NCBI GenBank assembly: GCA_023426545.1
Contig: JAFAAN010000137.1
Coordinates: forward strand, 1 to 64,000
Reading direction: 5' to 3'
Source: Pseudomonadota bacterium
GTDB lineage: Bacteria; Myxococcota; Myxococcia; Myxococcales; Myxococcaceae
DNA length: 64,000 nt
Shown: positions 1 to 8,889 of the stretch, piece after piece
Layout of the letters: each line of letters starts with the position of its first letter
Position numbering within the stretch: position 1 is the stretch's first letter
Notes under the pieces: generated by a model
Told to the model about the DNA's origin: nothing
Database searches by the model: none
Seen by the model: only the letters and a program-made list of their open reading frames with translations
Program-made: the position numbers and the translations under genes

Positions 1-230
1 CTCCGCCTCCGCAACCGCCCCGGGCGCCCGCTCTGGCAGGAAGCGCTTCAAGCCACCGTTCGCTGAACGCACACCACTCCGAAGGATGGGCCCGCAGAGG
101 GTGTCGCGCCGAAGCGCCTCGATGCTCCAGCGTTGCCGGGCCTTCAGGTCCGGCGTGCCGCGCCTCGACCCGCCCGCTTCGGACACCATCCCCGAAGCCG
201 ACCTCCGGGCTCGCGCCCCGATGAAGCGCC
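1..230. other. Left edge, no certain gene
   Basis: No gene can be called with confidence here. On the minus strand a frame opens with ATG at 189 and stays open to the window edge (about 63 codons, basic, no recognised motif). A GGAGG lies about 13 bases upstream of that ATG, farther than ideal. It may be the start of the gene downstream of the RND pump, truncated by the window. Third-position GC is only moderately high, so this remains a guess. Confidence 0.25.
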
Positions 231-3200
231 TCACGCCGCCACCTCCGCGGTGGCCGGCTCCGGCACAGGGCCCTTCTTCGGACCGAGGTGCTCCAGGTCC
301 GCGTCCAGCGCCTCGTCCTCGTCGTCCTGGGGCCCCGTGGAGGACGTGCGGTTCCCCACGATGACGGAGTAGAAGGCCGGCAGCGCGAACAGCGACACCA
401 GCACCGCCGTCACCAGGCCGCCGATGATGACCACCGCGAAGGGCCGCTGCGTCTCGCTGCCCGCCCCGCTGGAGAGCGCCGCCGGCATCAATCCCAGCAT
501 GGCCAGCAGCGCCGTCATCAGCACCGCGCGGAAGCGGCTGGCCGCGCCCGCTGGCAGCGCCGCCTCCAGCGACTCGCCCGCCTTCCGCCGGTCATCCACC
601 GCGCTCACCACCAGCAGCGAGGCCAGACACACCTGCCCCAGCAGCGTGATGAAGCCCACCGCCGCGCTGACGGACAGGGGGATGCCGGTGAGGGCCAGCG
701 CGAGCACGCCGCCGCACATCGCGAAGGGCGCTCCCGCCAGCACCGCGCCCGCGCTCCGCAGGGAGCCCAGCGCCGCGTAGAGCAGCGCGAACACCACCAG
801 GAACGAGATGGGCACGATGACCGCCAGCCGCCCCAGGGCGCGCTCCTGGTTCTCGAACTCGCCGCCCCACTTGAGGAAGGCGCCCTCGGGCACCGTCACC
901 TCGCGGTCCACCGTGGCCATGGCCTCCTGGATGGTGGAGCCCATGTCGCGGCCCTCCACGTTGAACTTCAGCGCCAGCGTGCGGCTGTTGGCCTCGCGGT
1001 TGATGCTCGCGCGGCCCAGCGCCTTCTCCAGCCGCGCGACCTCTCTCAGCGGGACGTGGCCGCCGCTGGCGGTGGGCACCTGGATGGCGCCGATGCGCGC
1101 CTCGTCGTCGCGCTCGGAGCCCGGCAGGATGACGCGCACCGGGACGGGCCGCTCCTGCTCCCACAGCTCCGTCACCACCCGGCCGCCGAGCGCCGTCTCC
1201 ACCAGGTCCTGCGCCGTGGCCACGTCGATGCCGGCGCGCGCCAGCGCGGGGCGGTCCAGCACCACCTGGAGCTGCGGCACGCTGGAGTCGCGGTACAGGC
1301 CCAGGTCCACCACGCCCCGCACCTGCTGGAGCGACGTGACGGCCTGCTCCAGCGTGCCGCGCATGGACTCCAGGTCCGTGCCGAAAATCTTCAGCACCAC
1401 CTTGCCGCGCACGCCGCTGATGGCCTCCTCCACGCTGTCCTTGATGGGCTGCGAGAAGTTGAAGCTGACGCCCGGAATCTCCTGGAGCGAGGCGCGCATC
1501 TCCCGCACCAGCCGCTCCTTGTCCCAGCCCTTGCGCCACGTCTCCTCGGCGTTGAAGCGGACGAACGTCTTGCCCATGTTGACGGCCTCGTTGTCCGTGC
1601 CGTCCTCCGGGCGCCCCTGCTCGACGAGCACCTCCTTCACCTCGGGGAAGCTCAGCAGCAGCCGCCGCACCTCCAGGAGGACGTCCGCGCCCTTGCCCAG
1701 GGAGATGCTGGCCGGCATCTCCACGAAGACGTTGATGTCACCCTCGTCCAGCTCCGGCAGGAACTCGCTGCCCACCCGCGAGCCCACCGCGCCGGTGACG
1801 AGCACCAGCGCCGCCATGCTCGCGAACACCAGCGCCTTGCGCGGCAGCAGCCACGCCACCGCGCGGGCGTAGCCCTCGCGCAGCGTGCTGAGCAGCTTCG
1901 GCTCCCTCACCTCCGCATCCTTCGGCCGCAGCAGCAGCGCGCACAGGGCGGGCACCACCGTCAGCGCGAAGACGAGCGCGCCCACCAGCGCGAAGCTGTA
2001 CGTCAGCGACAGCGGCCGGAAGATGCGGCCCTCCACGCGCTCCAGCGTGAAGACGGGGATGAGCGCGGCGATGATGATGGCCATGGCGAAGAAGGTCGGC
2101 CGCGCCACGTCCAGCGCCGAGCGCAGGATGAGCCCCAGCATCTCCTTGCGCCGCCGGGGCCGCTTCACCCCGGCTTCGTGGAGCACGTTCTCCACCAGCA
2201 CCACCGCGCCGTCCACGAGGATGCCGAAGTCGATGGCGCCCATGGAGATGAGGTTGGCGGGCAGGCCCACCATCTTCAGGCCGATGAAGGCCGTCAGCAG
2301 CGCCAGCGGGATGACGGACGCGACGATGAGCGAGCAGCGCAGGCTGCGCAGGAACAGCCACGCCACCCCCACCACCAGCAGCGCGCCGTGCAGCAGGTTG
2401 TGGTGCACCGTGGACAGCGTGTGCCCCACCAGGTCGTTCCGGTCATAGAAGGGCTCGATGCGCATGCCCCTGGGCAGCACGTGACTGTTCAGCTCCTCCA
2501 CCTTGGCGTGCACGCCCTCCAGCACCGTGCTGGGGTTCTCCCCGCGGCGCAGCAGGACGACGCCCTCGGTGACGTCCATGTCCAGGTTGTGGCTCACCGC
2601 GCCGCGCCGGGGCGTGTGCGACGCCACCACCCGCGCCACGTCGCCCACCGTCACCGGCGTGCCGTCCTCGTTCTTCAGGACGATGCTCTGCACGTCCCGC
2701 GCGTCACGCAGGTAGCCCACGCCGCGGATGAGCAGCTCCTGGTCACCCTGGCGCAGGAAGCCGCCGCCCACGTTGCGGTTGGAGCGCGCCAGCGCCTCGG
2801 TGACGTCCGCCAGCGTCAGCCCATGGGCGAGCAGCCGCGACGGGTCCACCTGGACGTGGAGCTCCTTCAGGAAGCCGCCCAGGCTGAGCACGTCCGCCAC
2901 CCCGGGCACCTGGCGCAGGTGCCGCGCGATGCTCCACTCCATCTCCGAGCGCGTCTCGGTGAGGGTGTGCCGGTCGCTCAGCACGCGGAACTGGTAGATT
3001 TTCCCCAGCGGCGTGGCCTCGGGCGCCAGCCGCACGTCGGCGCCCTCCGGCATGTCCGCGGTGGACATGCGCTCGCCGACGATGGTGCGCGCCTTGAACG
3101 GGTCCACGCCGTCATCGAAGGTGAGGAAGATGAGCGACAGCCCGAACAGGCTCTCGCTGCGCATCTGCACCATGCCCGGCGTGCCGTTGAGCACGCGCTC

Positions 3201-3407
3201 CAGGGGCACCGTCACCTGCCGCTCGATTTCCTCGGGCGCCAGCCCGGGCATCTGCGCGATGACGTTCACCTGGAGGTTGGTGACGTCCGGAAACGCCTCC
3301 ACGGGCGTGTCCAGGTAGGCCTTCACGCCGAAGAGGCCGATGCCCAGCGTCAACATCAGGACGGGCAGGCGGCTCCGGACACAGAACGCGATGAGTGCTT
3401 TCAACAT
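231..3407 (-). CDS. czcA: CzcA-type heavy-metal RND efflux pump
   Basis: Inner-membrane proton-driven pump of the HME-RND family (1,058 residues, normal length), which exports metal ions through a tripartite complex. The N-terminus has the family's first membrane segment followed by the FPDVTNLQVNV stretch. Two large periplasmic loops and two blocks of transmembrane helices follow. The fourth-helix motif reads DFGILVDGAVVLVEN near residue 393. Nies-type classification links the DFG...DGA...EN pattern with divalent cations (Co/Zn/Cd/Ni) rather than Cu/Ag. It lies 21 bp behind its adaptor gene, so the two are probably cotranscribed. The outer-membrane factor is not in the window. In M. xanthus a pump of this family lies in the eps locus. 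The metal substrate and any role in polysaccharide are not shown by sequence. Confidence 0.93.
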   Translation of the reverse strand: MLKALIAFCVRSRLPVLMLTLGIGLFGVKAYLDTPVEAFPDVTNLQVNVIAQMPGLAPEEIERQVTVPLERVLNGTPGMVQMRSESLFGLSLIFLTFDDGVDPFKARTIVGERMSTADMPEGADVRLAPEATPLGKIYQFRVLSDRHTLTETRSEMEWSIARHLRQVPGVADVLSLGGFLKELHVQVDPSRLLAHGLTLADVTEALARSNRNVGGGFLRQGDQELLIRGVGYLRDARDVQSIVLKNEDGTPVTVGDVARVVASHTPRRGAVSHNLDMDVTEGVVLLRRGENPSTVLEGVHAKVEELNSHVLPRGMRIEPFYDRNDLVGHTLSTVHHNLLHGALLVVGVAWLFLRSLRCSLIVASVIPLALLTAFIGLKMVGLPANLISMGAIDFGILVDGAVVLVENVLHEAGVKRPRRRKEMLGLILRSALDVARPTFFAMAIIIAALIPVFTLERVEGRIFRPLSLTYSFALVGALVFALTVVPALCALLLRPKDAEVREPKLLSTLREGYARAVAWLLPRKALVFASMAALVLVTGAVGSRVGSEFLPELDEGDINVFVEMPASISLGKGADVLLEVRRLLLSFPEVKEVLVEQGRPEDGTDNEAVNMGKTFVRFNAEETWRKGWDKERLVREMRASLQEIPGVSFNFSQPIKDSVEEAISGVRGKVVLKIFGTDLESMRGTLEQAVTSLQQVRGVVDLGLYRDSSVPQLQVVLDRPALARAGIDVATAQDLVETALGGRVVTELWEQERPVPVRVILPGSERDDEARIGAIQVPTASGGHVPLREVARLEKALGRASINREANSRTLALKFNVEGRDMGSTIQEAMATVDREVTVPEGAFLKWGGEFENQERALGRLAVIVPISFLVVFALLYAALGSLRSAGAVLAGAPFAMCGGVLALALTGIPLSVSAAVGFITLLGQVCLASLLVVSAVDDRRKAGESLEAALPAGAASRFRAVLMTALLAMLGLMPAALSSGAGSETQRPFAVVIIGGLVTAVLVSLFALPAFYSVIVGNRTSSTGPQDDEDEALDADLEHLGPKKGPVPEPATAEVAA

Positions 3408-3428
3408 GGGTAGGGGTCCTCGCCGCGC

Positions 3429-4532
3429 TCAGAGAAGCTGGTCCGCCGCGCCATCCAGCAGCAGCGCGCCCCGGGTGACGACCTGCTCCCCGGGAGAGAG
3501 GCCCGCGATGACCTGCACCCGCCCGTCCACCGGCTGCGCGACGACGACGGGCCGCCGCTCGTAGGTGCCCACCTCCTGCTGCACGTACACCACCGAGTCC
3601 CTGCCGTTGCGCAGCAGCACCGCCTCCACCGGCAGCGTCAGGCTGGCGTCCGGCGCGTCGATGCGCACGCGCCCGAACATGCCGGGGCGCAGGCCCTCCA
3701 CGGGCGCGTCCAGGGTGATGCGCACCGGCGCCGTCCGCGAGCCGCCCGCCACCACCGCGCCCACCGAGTCCACCCTGCCCTCCAGCGGCGCGTGCACCGA
3801 CGGCAGCGTCACTCGCGCCCGCGCGCCCTCGCGCACCCACGGCAGGTCGCGCTCGAACACGTCCGCCATCACCCACAGCGCCGAGGGGTCACCCACCTCC
3901 ACCAGCACGTCCCCGCCCGGCTGCACGGCGATGCCCTCCGCCACGCTCCGGCTCAGCACCGTGCCCGCGAGCGGCGCGCGCAGCACCACGGTGGTGCCGC
4001 TGCCCGTGCCCACGAAGCCCACGGACGCCTGGGCCCGCGACAGCTCCGCCTGCGCCTCCGCCAGCCGCGTCTCCGCCGCCAGCCGCTCGCGCTCAGTGCT
4101 CACCCCCTGCTCGAACATGCGGACCTCCCGCGCGTGGGCGGACTGGGCCTCGCGCAGCGCCGCCGCCGCGGTGGCTACCGCCGTGCGCGCCGCCGCCGCC
4201 TCCGGGCAGTCCAGCGTCACCAGCGCGTCCCCGGGCTTCACCCGGTCTCCAGTGCGCACGTGGACGCTCACCACGCGGCCCGCCAGCGGCGCCACCAGCC
4301 GCGACAGCGCCCCGTCCCGGAAGGCCACGCGCGCCGGCGCCTGGAGCGCCGCGCTGCTGGCGTCCGCCTTCACCGGCGTGACGGTGACGAAGGCCCGCGA
4401 GGCCTCCGCGAGCTGCACCACGCCTTCCTTCAGGGGCGCGGGCGCGGCGCGCTCGGCGGGGGCGGGAGGGGCGGCCGCGCCCGAGCAGGCGGCGCAGAAG
4501 GCCCAGAGGCCAAGGAACAGGGTCCGATTCAT
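3429..4532 (-). CDS. RND periplasmic adaptor, lipoprotein (CzcB/HlyD family)
   Basis: Membrane-fusion protein linking the RND pump to an outer-membrane channel (367 residues). ATG at 4532 is chosen because it begins a lipoprotein signal peptide with the lipobox FCAAC around residue 15. An upstream in-frame start would bury this signal. After it come a barrel-sandwich half (RVVSVHVRTGDRVKPGDALV), an alpha-hairpin of about 60 residues rich in Ala, Arg and Glu, the second half-lipoyl segment and a C-terminal beta-barrel region. It is the first gene of the two-gene minus-strand unit with the pump and is divergent from the sensor kinase. The short intergenic space (about 140 bp) would hold both promoters. 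Confidence 0.88.
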   Translation of the reverse strand: MNRTLFLGLWAFCAACSGAAAPPAPAERAAPAPLKEGVVQLAEASRAFVTVTPVKADASSAALQAPARVAFRDGALSRLVAPLAGRVVSVHVRTGDRVKPGDALVTLDCPEAAAARTAVATAAAALREAQSAHAREVRMFEQGVSTERERLAAETRLAEAQAELSRAQASVGFVGTGSGTTVVLRAPLAGTVLSRSVAEGIAVQPGGDVLVEVGDPSALWVMADVFERDLPWVREGARARVTLPSVHAPLEGRVDSVGAVVAGGSRTAPVRITLDAPVEGLRPGMFGRVRIDAPDASLTLPVEAVLLRNGRDSVVYVQQEVGTYERRPVVVAQPVDGRVQVIAGLSPGEQVVTRGALLLDGAADQLL

Positions 4533-4616
4533 GCGCGGGGCACATGGCAAGTCCCGGTCCACCGCGTCATGGACGCAACCCACTGGAATAACTAGGGAAT
4601 CCCACGCTCAGCGAGC

Positions 4617-4632
4617 AGGCACCGCTGGTGCT
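4617..4632 (+). promoter_or_regulatory. Candidate sigma-54 promoter or operator
   Basis: The sequence AGGCACCGCTGGTGCT matches the sigma-54 -24/-12 consensus TGGCAC-N5-TTGC(A/T) in 5 of 6 and 4 of 5 positions with the exact GG-to-GC spacing. It points toward the kinase/NtrC-type regulator pair, and a start about 12 bp downstream would give a leader of about 28 nt to the GTG at 4671. The same bases form an inverted repeat (GGCACC-GCT-GGTGC), so it could instead be an operator serving either divergent gene. Confidence 0.4.
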
Positions 4633-4670
4633 TATTGAACCACCTGTGCATTTTCGCCACAGTGCCCGGC

Positions 4671-6164
4671 GTGCGCATCTCCACGAAACTGGGCCTGGGC
4701 CTGACGCTGACGAGCGCCGTCATCCTGGGCGCCTATGGCTACAGCCAGCTCCAGAAGGAGGAGCACGACCTGCGGACGGCCACCCAGCAGGCCACGCGCC
4801 TGCTGGCCACGGCGCTCCAGGTGGCCATGGAGAACGCGCTGCGGGACGGGCAGGCGGCGGACGTCGACGAAATCCTCGAGTCGCTGGAGCACCGGGACCC
4901 CAGCGTGGACCTGTTCCTCTTCGACGCGCGGGGCGCGGTGGTGGTGCGCTCGCCGGGCAGCTCGGAGACGCTGCACCTGGTGGAGGACGCCTCCCACCGG
5001 GTGCTGAAGACGCGCCACTCCGTCACGCACTTCACGGGCCCCGACAAGCTGTCCCACCTGCTCATCATGCTGCCGTTGATCAACGACGACGACGCCGTGG
5101 TGGGCGTGCTCGGCGTGGTCAAGCCCCTGGACGGGCTGCGGCAGGACCTGGAGTCCACCACCCGGACCACCGTGCTGTCGGTGCTGACGCTCATCGCCGG
5201 CATCTCCGTGGTGGGCTGGCTGCTGCTGCTGCTCTACCTCCAGCGCCCCCTGGAGCGGGTGGTGCGGGCGATGCGCGCGGTGCGCGGCGGCGACTTCAGC
5301 GCCACGGTGGCGCCCGGCGGCGAGGACGAGGTGGGCGAGGTGGTGCACGCCTTCAACGCCATGGTGAGGGAGCTGGACGAGGCGCGGCAGCGCCTTTCGG
5401 CCGAGGCGGACTCGCGGCTGGCGCTGGAGGCGGGCCTGCGGCGCGTGGACAAGCTCGCCGCCGTGGGGCAGCTCTCCGCGGGGCTGGCGCACGAAATCGG
5501 CTCGCCCCTGCTCATCCTCAACGGGCGGGCCCAGGCGCTCGCCGCGCGCGCGGAGCTGCCGGAGGACGTGCGGCGCAACGCGCGCATCCTGGTGGAGCAG
5601 TCGGAGCGCATCGAGCGCATCGTCCGCCAGCTCCTGGACCTGGCGCGCCGCAAGCCCTCCCGGCTGGAGCCGCTGGACGCGCTCGCCGCGGTGCGCGCGG
5701 TGGTGGAGTTGCTGGAGTTCGACGCACGCAAGCGCGACGTCCGGCTGACGTTCCGCTGCGAAGCGCCCCTGCCGCGCGTCCTCGCCGACGGCGACGGCGT
5801 GCAGCAGGTGGCGCTCAACCTGCTCGCCAACGCGCTGCGCGCCACCCCCCGGGGCGGCGAGGTGCGGGTGACGCTGAGCCCGTCCAGCTTCCAGCCCGCC
5901 CCCGGCCTGCGCGAGCGCCGCGGCGTGTGCCTCTCCGTGGAGGACACCGGCGTGGGCATGGACGCGGCGGCGCTGGAGCGCGTCTTCGAGCCCTTCTTCA
6001 CCACCTGGGGCAACCACGGCGGCACGGGCCTGGGGCTGCCGGTGGTGAAGGCCATCGTCGCCGAGCACGGCGGCGCCGTGACGGTGACGTCGCGCGAGGG
6101 CCAGGGCAGTCACTTCGTCGTACACATCCCTTCCGAGACGGAAGAAGCCAGAGGGGCGGTATGA
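4671..6164 (+). CDS. epsJ: Sensor histidine kinase paired with EpsI
   Basis: Membrane sensor kinase, 497 residues from GTG at 4671, which starts directly before the first hydrophobic segment (RISTKLGLGL). GTG at 4662 and TTG at 4635 are alternatives; no good ribosome site separates them. A periplasmic sensor region of about 150 residues lies between two membrane helices, the second rich in Leu/Val. A HAMP segment follows, then the H-box (GLAHEIGSP, phosphoacceptor His), an N-box with LLANALRATP, and the G boxes DTGVGMD and GTGLGLPVV. Its stop overlaps the regulator's start (ATGA), so the two are translationally coupled partners. The position corresponds to the kinase beside epsI in the M. xanthus eps locus. 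The symbol rests on that order, not on a search. Confidence 0.85.
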   Translation: MRISTKLGLGLTLTSAVILGAYGYSQLQKEEHDLRTATQQATRLLATALQVAMENALRDGQAADVDEILESLEHRDPSVDLFLFDARGAVVVRSPGSSETLHLVEDASHRVLKTRHSVTHFTGPDKLSHLLIMLPLINDDDAVVGVLGVVKPLDGLRQDLESTTRTTVLSVLTLIAGISVVGWLLLLLYLQRPLERVVRAMRAVRGGDFSATVAPGGEDEVGEVVHAFNAMVRELDEARQRLSAEADSRLALEAGLRRVDKLAAVGQLSAGLAHEIGSPLLILNGRAQALAARAELPEDVRRNARILVEQSERIERIVRQLLDLARRKPSRLEPLDALAAVRAVVELLEFDARKRDVRLTFRCEAPLPRVLADGDGVQQVALNLLANALRATPRGGEVRVTLSPSSFQPAPGLRERRGVCLSVEDTGVGMDAAALERVFEPFFTTWGNHGGTGLGLPVVKAIVAEHGGAVTVTSREGQGSHFVVHIPSETEEARGAV

Positions 6165-7516
6165 GCACTCCCAGGAAGCGCCTGCTCATCCTGGATGATG
6201 ACGCGGGGGTGGTGGACTTCCTCTGCGAGAGCCTGGACGCGCGCGGCTACGAGACGGTGGGGCGCACCTCGCCCGAGGAGGCGCTGCGCCTCTTCGAGCG
6301 CGAGCCCTTCGACCTGGTCATCACCGACGTGGAGATGCCCCGCATGCGCGGCACGGAGGTGCTGGAGGCGCTGCTGGCGCACAAGCCGGGCCAGCTCGTG
6401 GTGCTCATCACCGCCTTCGGCAGCGTGGAGCTGGCGGTGGCAGCGGTGAAGGCGGGCGCCTGCGACTTCGTCACCAAGCCCTTCAACATCGACGCGCTCG
6501 TCCTCACGCTGGAGCGCGCCTTCCGCGAGCGGCAGCTCCGCCGCGAAATCGTGCGCCTGCGCGCCGCCGTCCCGGGGGACACGCCCGGGGGGCTGGTGGC
6601 CCGCAGCCCCGCCATGCAGAAGGCGCTGGAGGTGTCCCGCCGCGCGGCGCGCAGCGACGCCACCGTGCTGCTCACCGGCGAGACGGGCACCGGAAAGAGC
6701 GCCCTGGCGCGCTTCATCCACGAGTCCAGCCCCCGGCGCGCCCAGCCCTTCCTCCAGCTCAACTGCGCGGCCCTGCCCGCGGGGCTGGCGGAGAGCGAGC
6801 TGTTCGGCGCCCGGCGCGGCGCCTACACCGACGCGCGGGAAGACCGGGCCGGCGTCTTCGTCTCGGCGGGCGGGGGCACGCTCTTCCTGGACGAGGTGGG
6901 CGAGCTGTCGCTGGAGGTGCAGGCCAAGCTGCTCCAGGCGCTGGAGACGGGGCGCGTGCGGCCGCTGGGCGCCAGCGCCGAGACGCCCGTGCGCGCCCGC
7001 GTGCTGGCCGCCACCAACCGGCCGCTGGAGGCGCTGCTGCGCGAGGGCCGCTTCCGCGCGGACCTCTACTACCGCCTCAACGTCATCCGCATCGAGGTGC
7101 CCCCGCTGCGCGAGCGGCGCGAGGACATCCTCCCGCTGGTGGACTTCTTCCTCGGCCGGCTGGGGGAGCAGCAGTCGTGCAAGGTGCTGGGCGTGTCCGC
7201 CAGCGCCATGAAGCGGCTGATGGCCTACTCCTGGCCCGGCAACGTGCGCGAGCTGGCCAACCTGCTGGAGCGCGCGGTGGCCCTGGCGGACCATGACACG
7301 CTGGTGCCGGAGGACTTCGACCTGCCGGGCGGCGACGACAGCGGCCTGATGTCGCTGCTCAGCCGCGCCTCGGGCGAGGACGCACCGCTGGAGGAAGTGG
7401 AGCGCGCCTACGTGCGCCGGGTGGTGGAGGCGCAGGGCGGCAACAAGGCCGCTGCCGCGCGCATCCTCGGCATCAACCGGCGCACGCTGTACCGCAAGCT
7501 GGACCTGGACGAGTGA
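6161..7516 (+). CDS. epsI: NtrC-family response regulator, EpsI/Nla24-like
   Basis: Two-component transcription activator of 451 residues. Domains: receiver (residues 5-120, acidic pair LDDD, phosphoacceptor in ITDVEMP, Lys in TKPFN), AAA+ domain with Walker A GETGTGKS, Walker B GGGTLFLDE and R-finger region, and a C-terminal Fis-type helix-turn-helix (AAAARILGINRRTLYRKL). The sigma-54 contact loop, usually GAFTGA, reads GAYTDA, with Phe-to-Tyr and Gly-to-Asp changes. The key Thr is kept, but the Gly change may alter or limit sigma-54 activation. It overlaps the kinase gene by 4 bp. In M. xanthus the equivalent gene (epsI, also nla24) is needed for motility and exopolysaccharide; that role is carried over by gene order. 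The next gene is convergent and only 9 bp away. Confidence 0.9.
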   Translation: MSTPRKRLLILDDDAGVVDFLCESLDARGYETVGRTSPEEALRLFEREPFDLVITDVEMPRMRGTEVLEALLAHKPGQLVVLITAFGSVELAVAAVKAGACDFVTKPFNIDALVLTLERAFRERQLRREIVRLRAAVPGDTPGGLVARSPAMQKALEVSRRAARSDATVLLTGETGTGKSALARFIHESSPRRAQPFLQLNCAALPAGLAESELFGARRGAYTDAREDRAGVFVSAGGGTLFLDEVGELSLEVQAKLLQALETGRVRPLGASAETPVRARVLAATNRPLEALLREGRFRADLYYRLNVIRIEVPPLRERREDILPLVDFFLGRLGEQQSCKVLGVSASAMKRLMAYSWPGNVRELANLLERAVALADHDTLVPEDFDLPGGDDSGLMSLLSRASGEDAPLEEVERAYVRRVVEAQGGNKAAAARILGINRRTLYRKLDLDE

Positions 7517-7525
7517 GGCCGCGCC

Positions 7526-8833
7526 TCAGTCCGCCAGCGGCATGCCCCAGTCGGGCTGGCCGCGCTCGCCCAGCACCCAGCGGTACACCTCCAGCACCTG
7601 CTCCGCCTTCGCCTTCCAGGTGAAGTGCTTGAAGATGCGCTCCCGGGCGCGCTCCCCCATGGGGCGGATGACGGACGGGTCCGCCGCCAGCTTCGTCAAT
7701 ACCTCGCGCACGCGCAGGACGATTTCGTCCGGCGTGCCGATGGGGATGGCGAAGCCCGTGGCCGGGCTCACGATTTCGCCCGGGCCGCCGTAGTCCATGA
7801 CGATGGGCACCAGCCCCAGCGCCATGGCCTCGCACACCACCGCGCCGCCGAACTCGCGCACGCTGGGGAAGCCGAAGATGTGGCTCTTCGCCAGCCGGCC
7901 CTGGAGTTCCTGGTGCTTCACCCAGCCGGCGAACGTGACGCCGGACTCGATGCCCTCGCGCGCCGCCTGCGCCCGCAGGTTGGCCATCTCCTGCCCGTCA
8001 CCGATGTACTCCAGCACCACCTTGCCCTCGCGGATGAGCGGCGCGGCGGCCTCCATCAGCATGGCCATGCCTTTGTAGGGCACGAAGCGGCCCACGAAGG
8101 CCACCCGCAGCGGCAGCTCCACCGGCCCCTCCGACTTCTCCGCGCCGAAGCGCCGCGTGTCGATGGCGTTCTCCGGCACGTACACCGTCTTGTCCTGCCA
8201 CCGCTCCGACACCTGGCCCCGCGTGGCGCGCGAGCCGGTGATGATGGCGGCCGCGTTGTCCCGCGTGGACTTGTAGAAGGGCATCAGCTTGTAGACGTCA
8301 CGGATGTAGCTCAGCCACTCCTTCTCCCGCCGCCGCGCGCCGCCGAAGCCCTTGGGCCAGGGCAGGCCGCCGTTGAGCGGCCCCATGACGAAGGGCACCC
8401 CGGCCTTCTTGCAGCGCGCCGCCAGCGTGCTGGGCGTGGTGGGGCTGATGGGCGTGTAGCGGTGCACCAGGTCGAACTCGCCCGCCTGGATGCGGGGGCC
8501 GAAGCGGTGCCAGAGCACCTCCTCGAAGTAGTAGTAGGGCAGCGCGCTCAGCGCGGTGGCCGTCGTCCAGCCCACCCCGGTGCTGCCCCGCAGCGCCTGC
8601 CCCACCTTGTCGAGCGGCTTCTCCACCGGCGTGGAGTCCAGCGCGGTGAACCCCGAGCCCTCCTGCACGCCCTGCTTCAGGATGTTCTCCCGGTTGCGCA
8701 CGTGGGTGACCAGGTGCACATCCGCGACGTCGGCCAGGGCGCGGTAGAGCGACCAGCCCTCCAGCGGGACGCTCACCCAATCAGGGTTGCACAGCTCGGC
8801 AATCAGGAGGACGCGTGGGCGGGGAGCAGGCAT
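7526..8833 (-). CDS. epsH: GT4-family glycosyltransferase, EpsH-like
   Basis: GT-B fold retaining glycosyltransferase of 435 residues, likely adding a sugar to the lipid-linked exopolysaccharide repeat unit at the cytoplasmic face. ATG at 8833 is preferred, with GGAG 8 bases upstream; GTG at 8842 is an in-frame alternative. The N-terminal half begins RVLLIAEL. The C-terminal donor-binding half has RVAFVGRFVPYKGM, then the family's EX7E pattern in EFGGAVVCEAMALG. It is divergent from the polymerase gene 56 bp away, so one short region carries both promoters. Sugar specificity cannot be told. Confidence 0.85.
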   Translation of the reverse strand: MPAPRPRVLLIAELCNPDWVSVPLEGWSLYRALADVADVHLVTHVRNRENILKQGVQEGSGFTALDSTPVEKPLDKVGQALRGSTGVGWTTATALSALPYYYFEEVLWHRFGPRIQAGEFDLVHRYTPISPTTPSTLAARCKKAGVPFVMGPLNGGLPWPKGFGGARRREKEWLSYIRDVYKLMPFYKSTRDNAAAIITGSRATRGQVSERWQDKTVYVPENAIDTRRFGAEKSEGPVELPLRVAFVGRFVPYKGMAMLMEAAAPLIREGKVVLEYIGDGQEMANLRAQAAREGIESGVTFAGWVKHQELQGRLAKSHIFGFPSVREFGGAVVCEAMALGLVPIVMDYGGPGEIVSPATGFAIPIGTPDEIVLRVREVLTKLAADPSVIRPMGERARERIFKHFTWKAKAEQVLEVYRWVLGERGQPDWGMPLAD

Positions 8834-8889
8834 ACGTGCCACTCCATCTATCCCAACCCGTGCCCCGGATGTAGCCTCCTCCGGTCCCG

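Noticed and set aside
288..3413. A 1,041-codon open frame antisense to the RND pump
   Set aside because: It is a GC-rich shadow: Arg/His/Gln-rich with no domain, while the opposite strand encodes a full CzcA protein.
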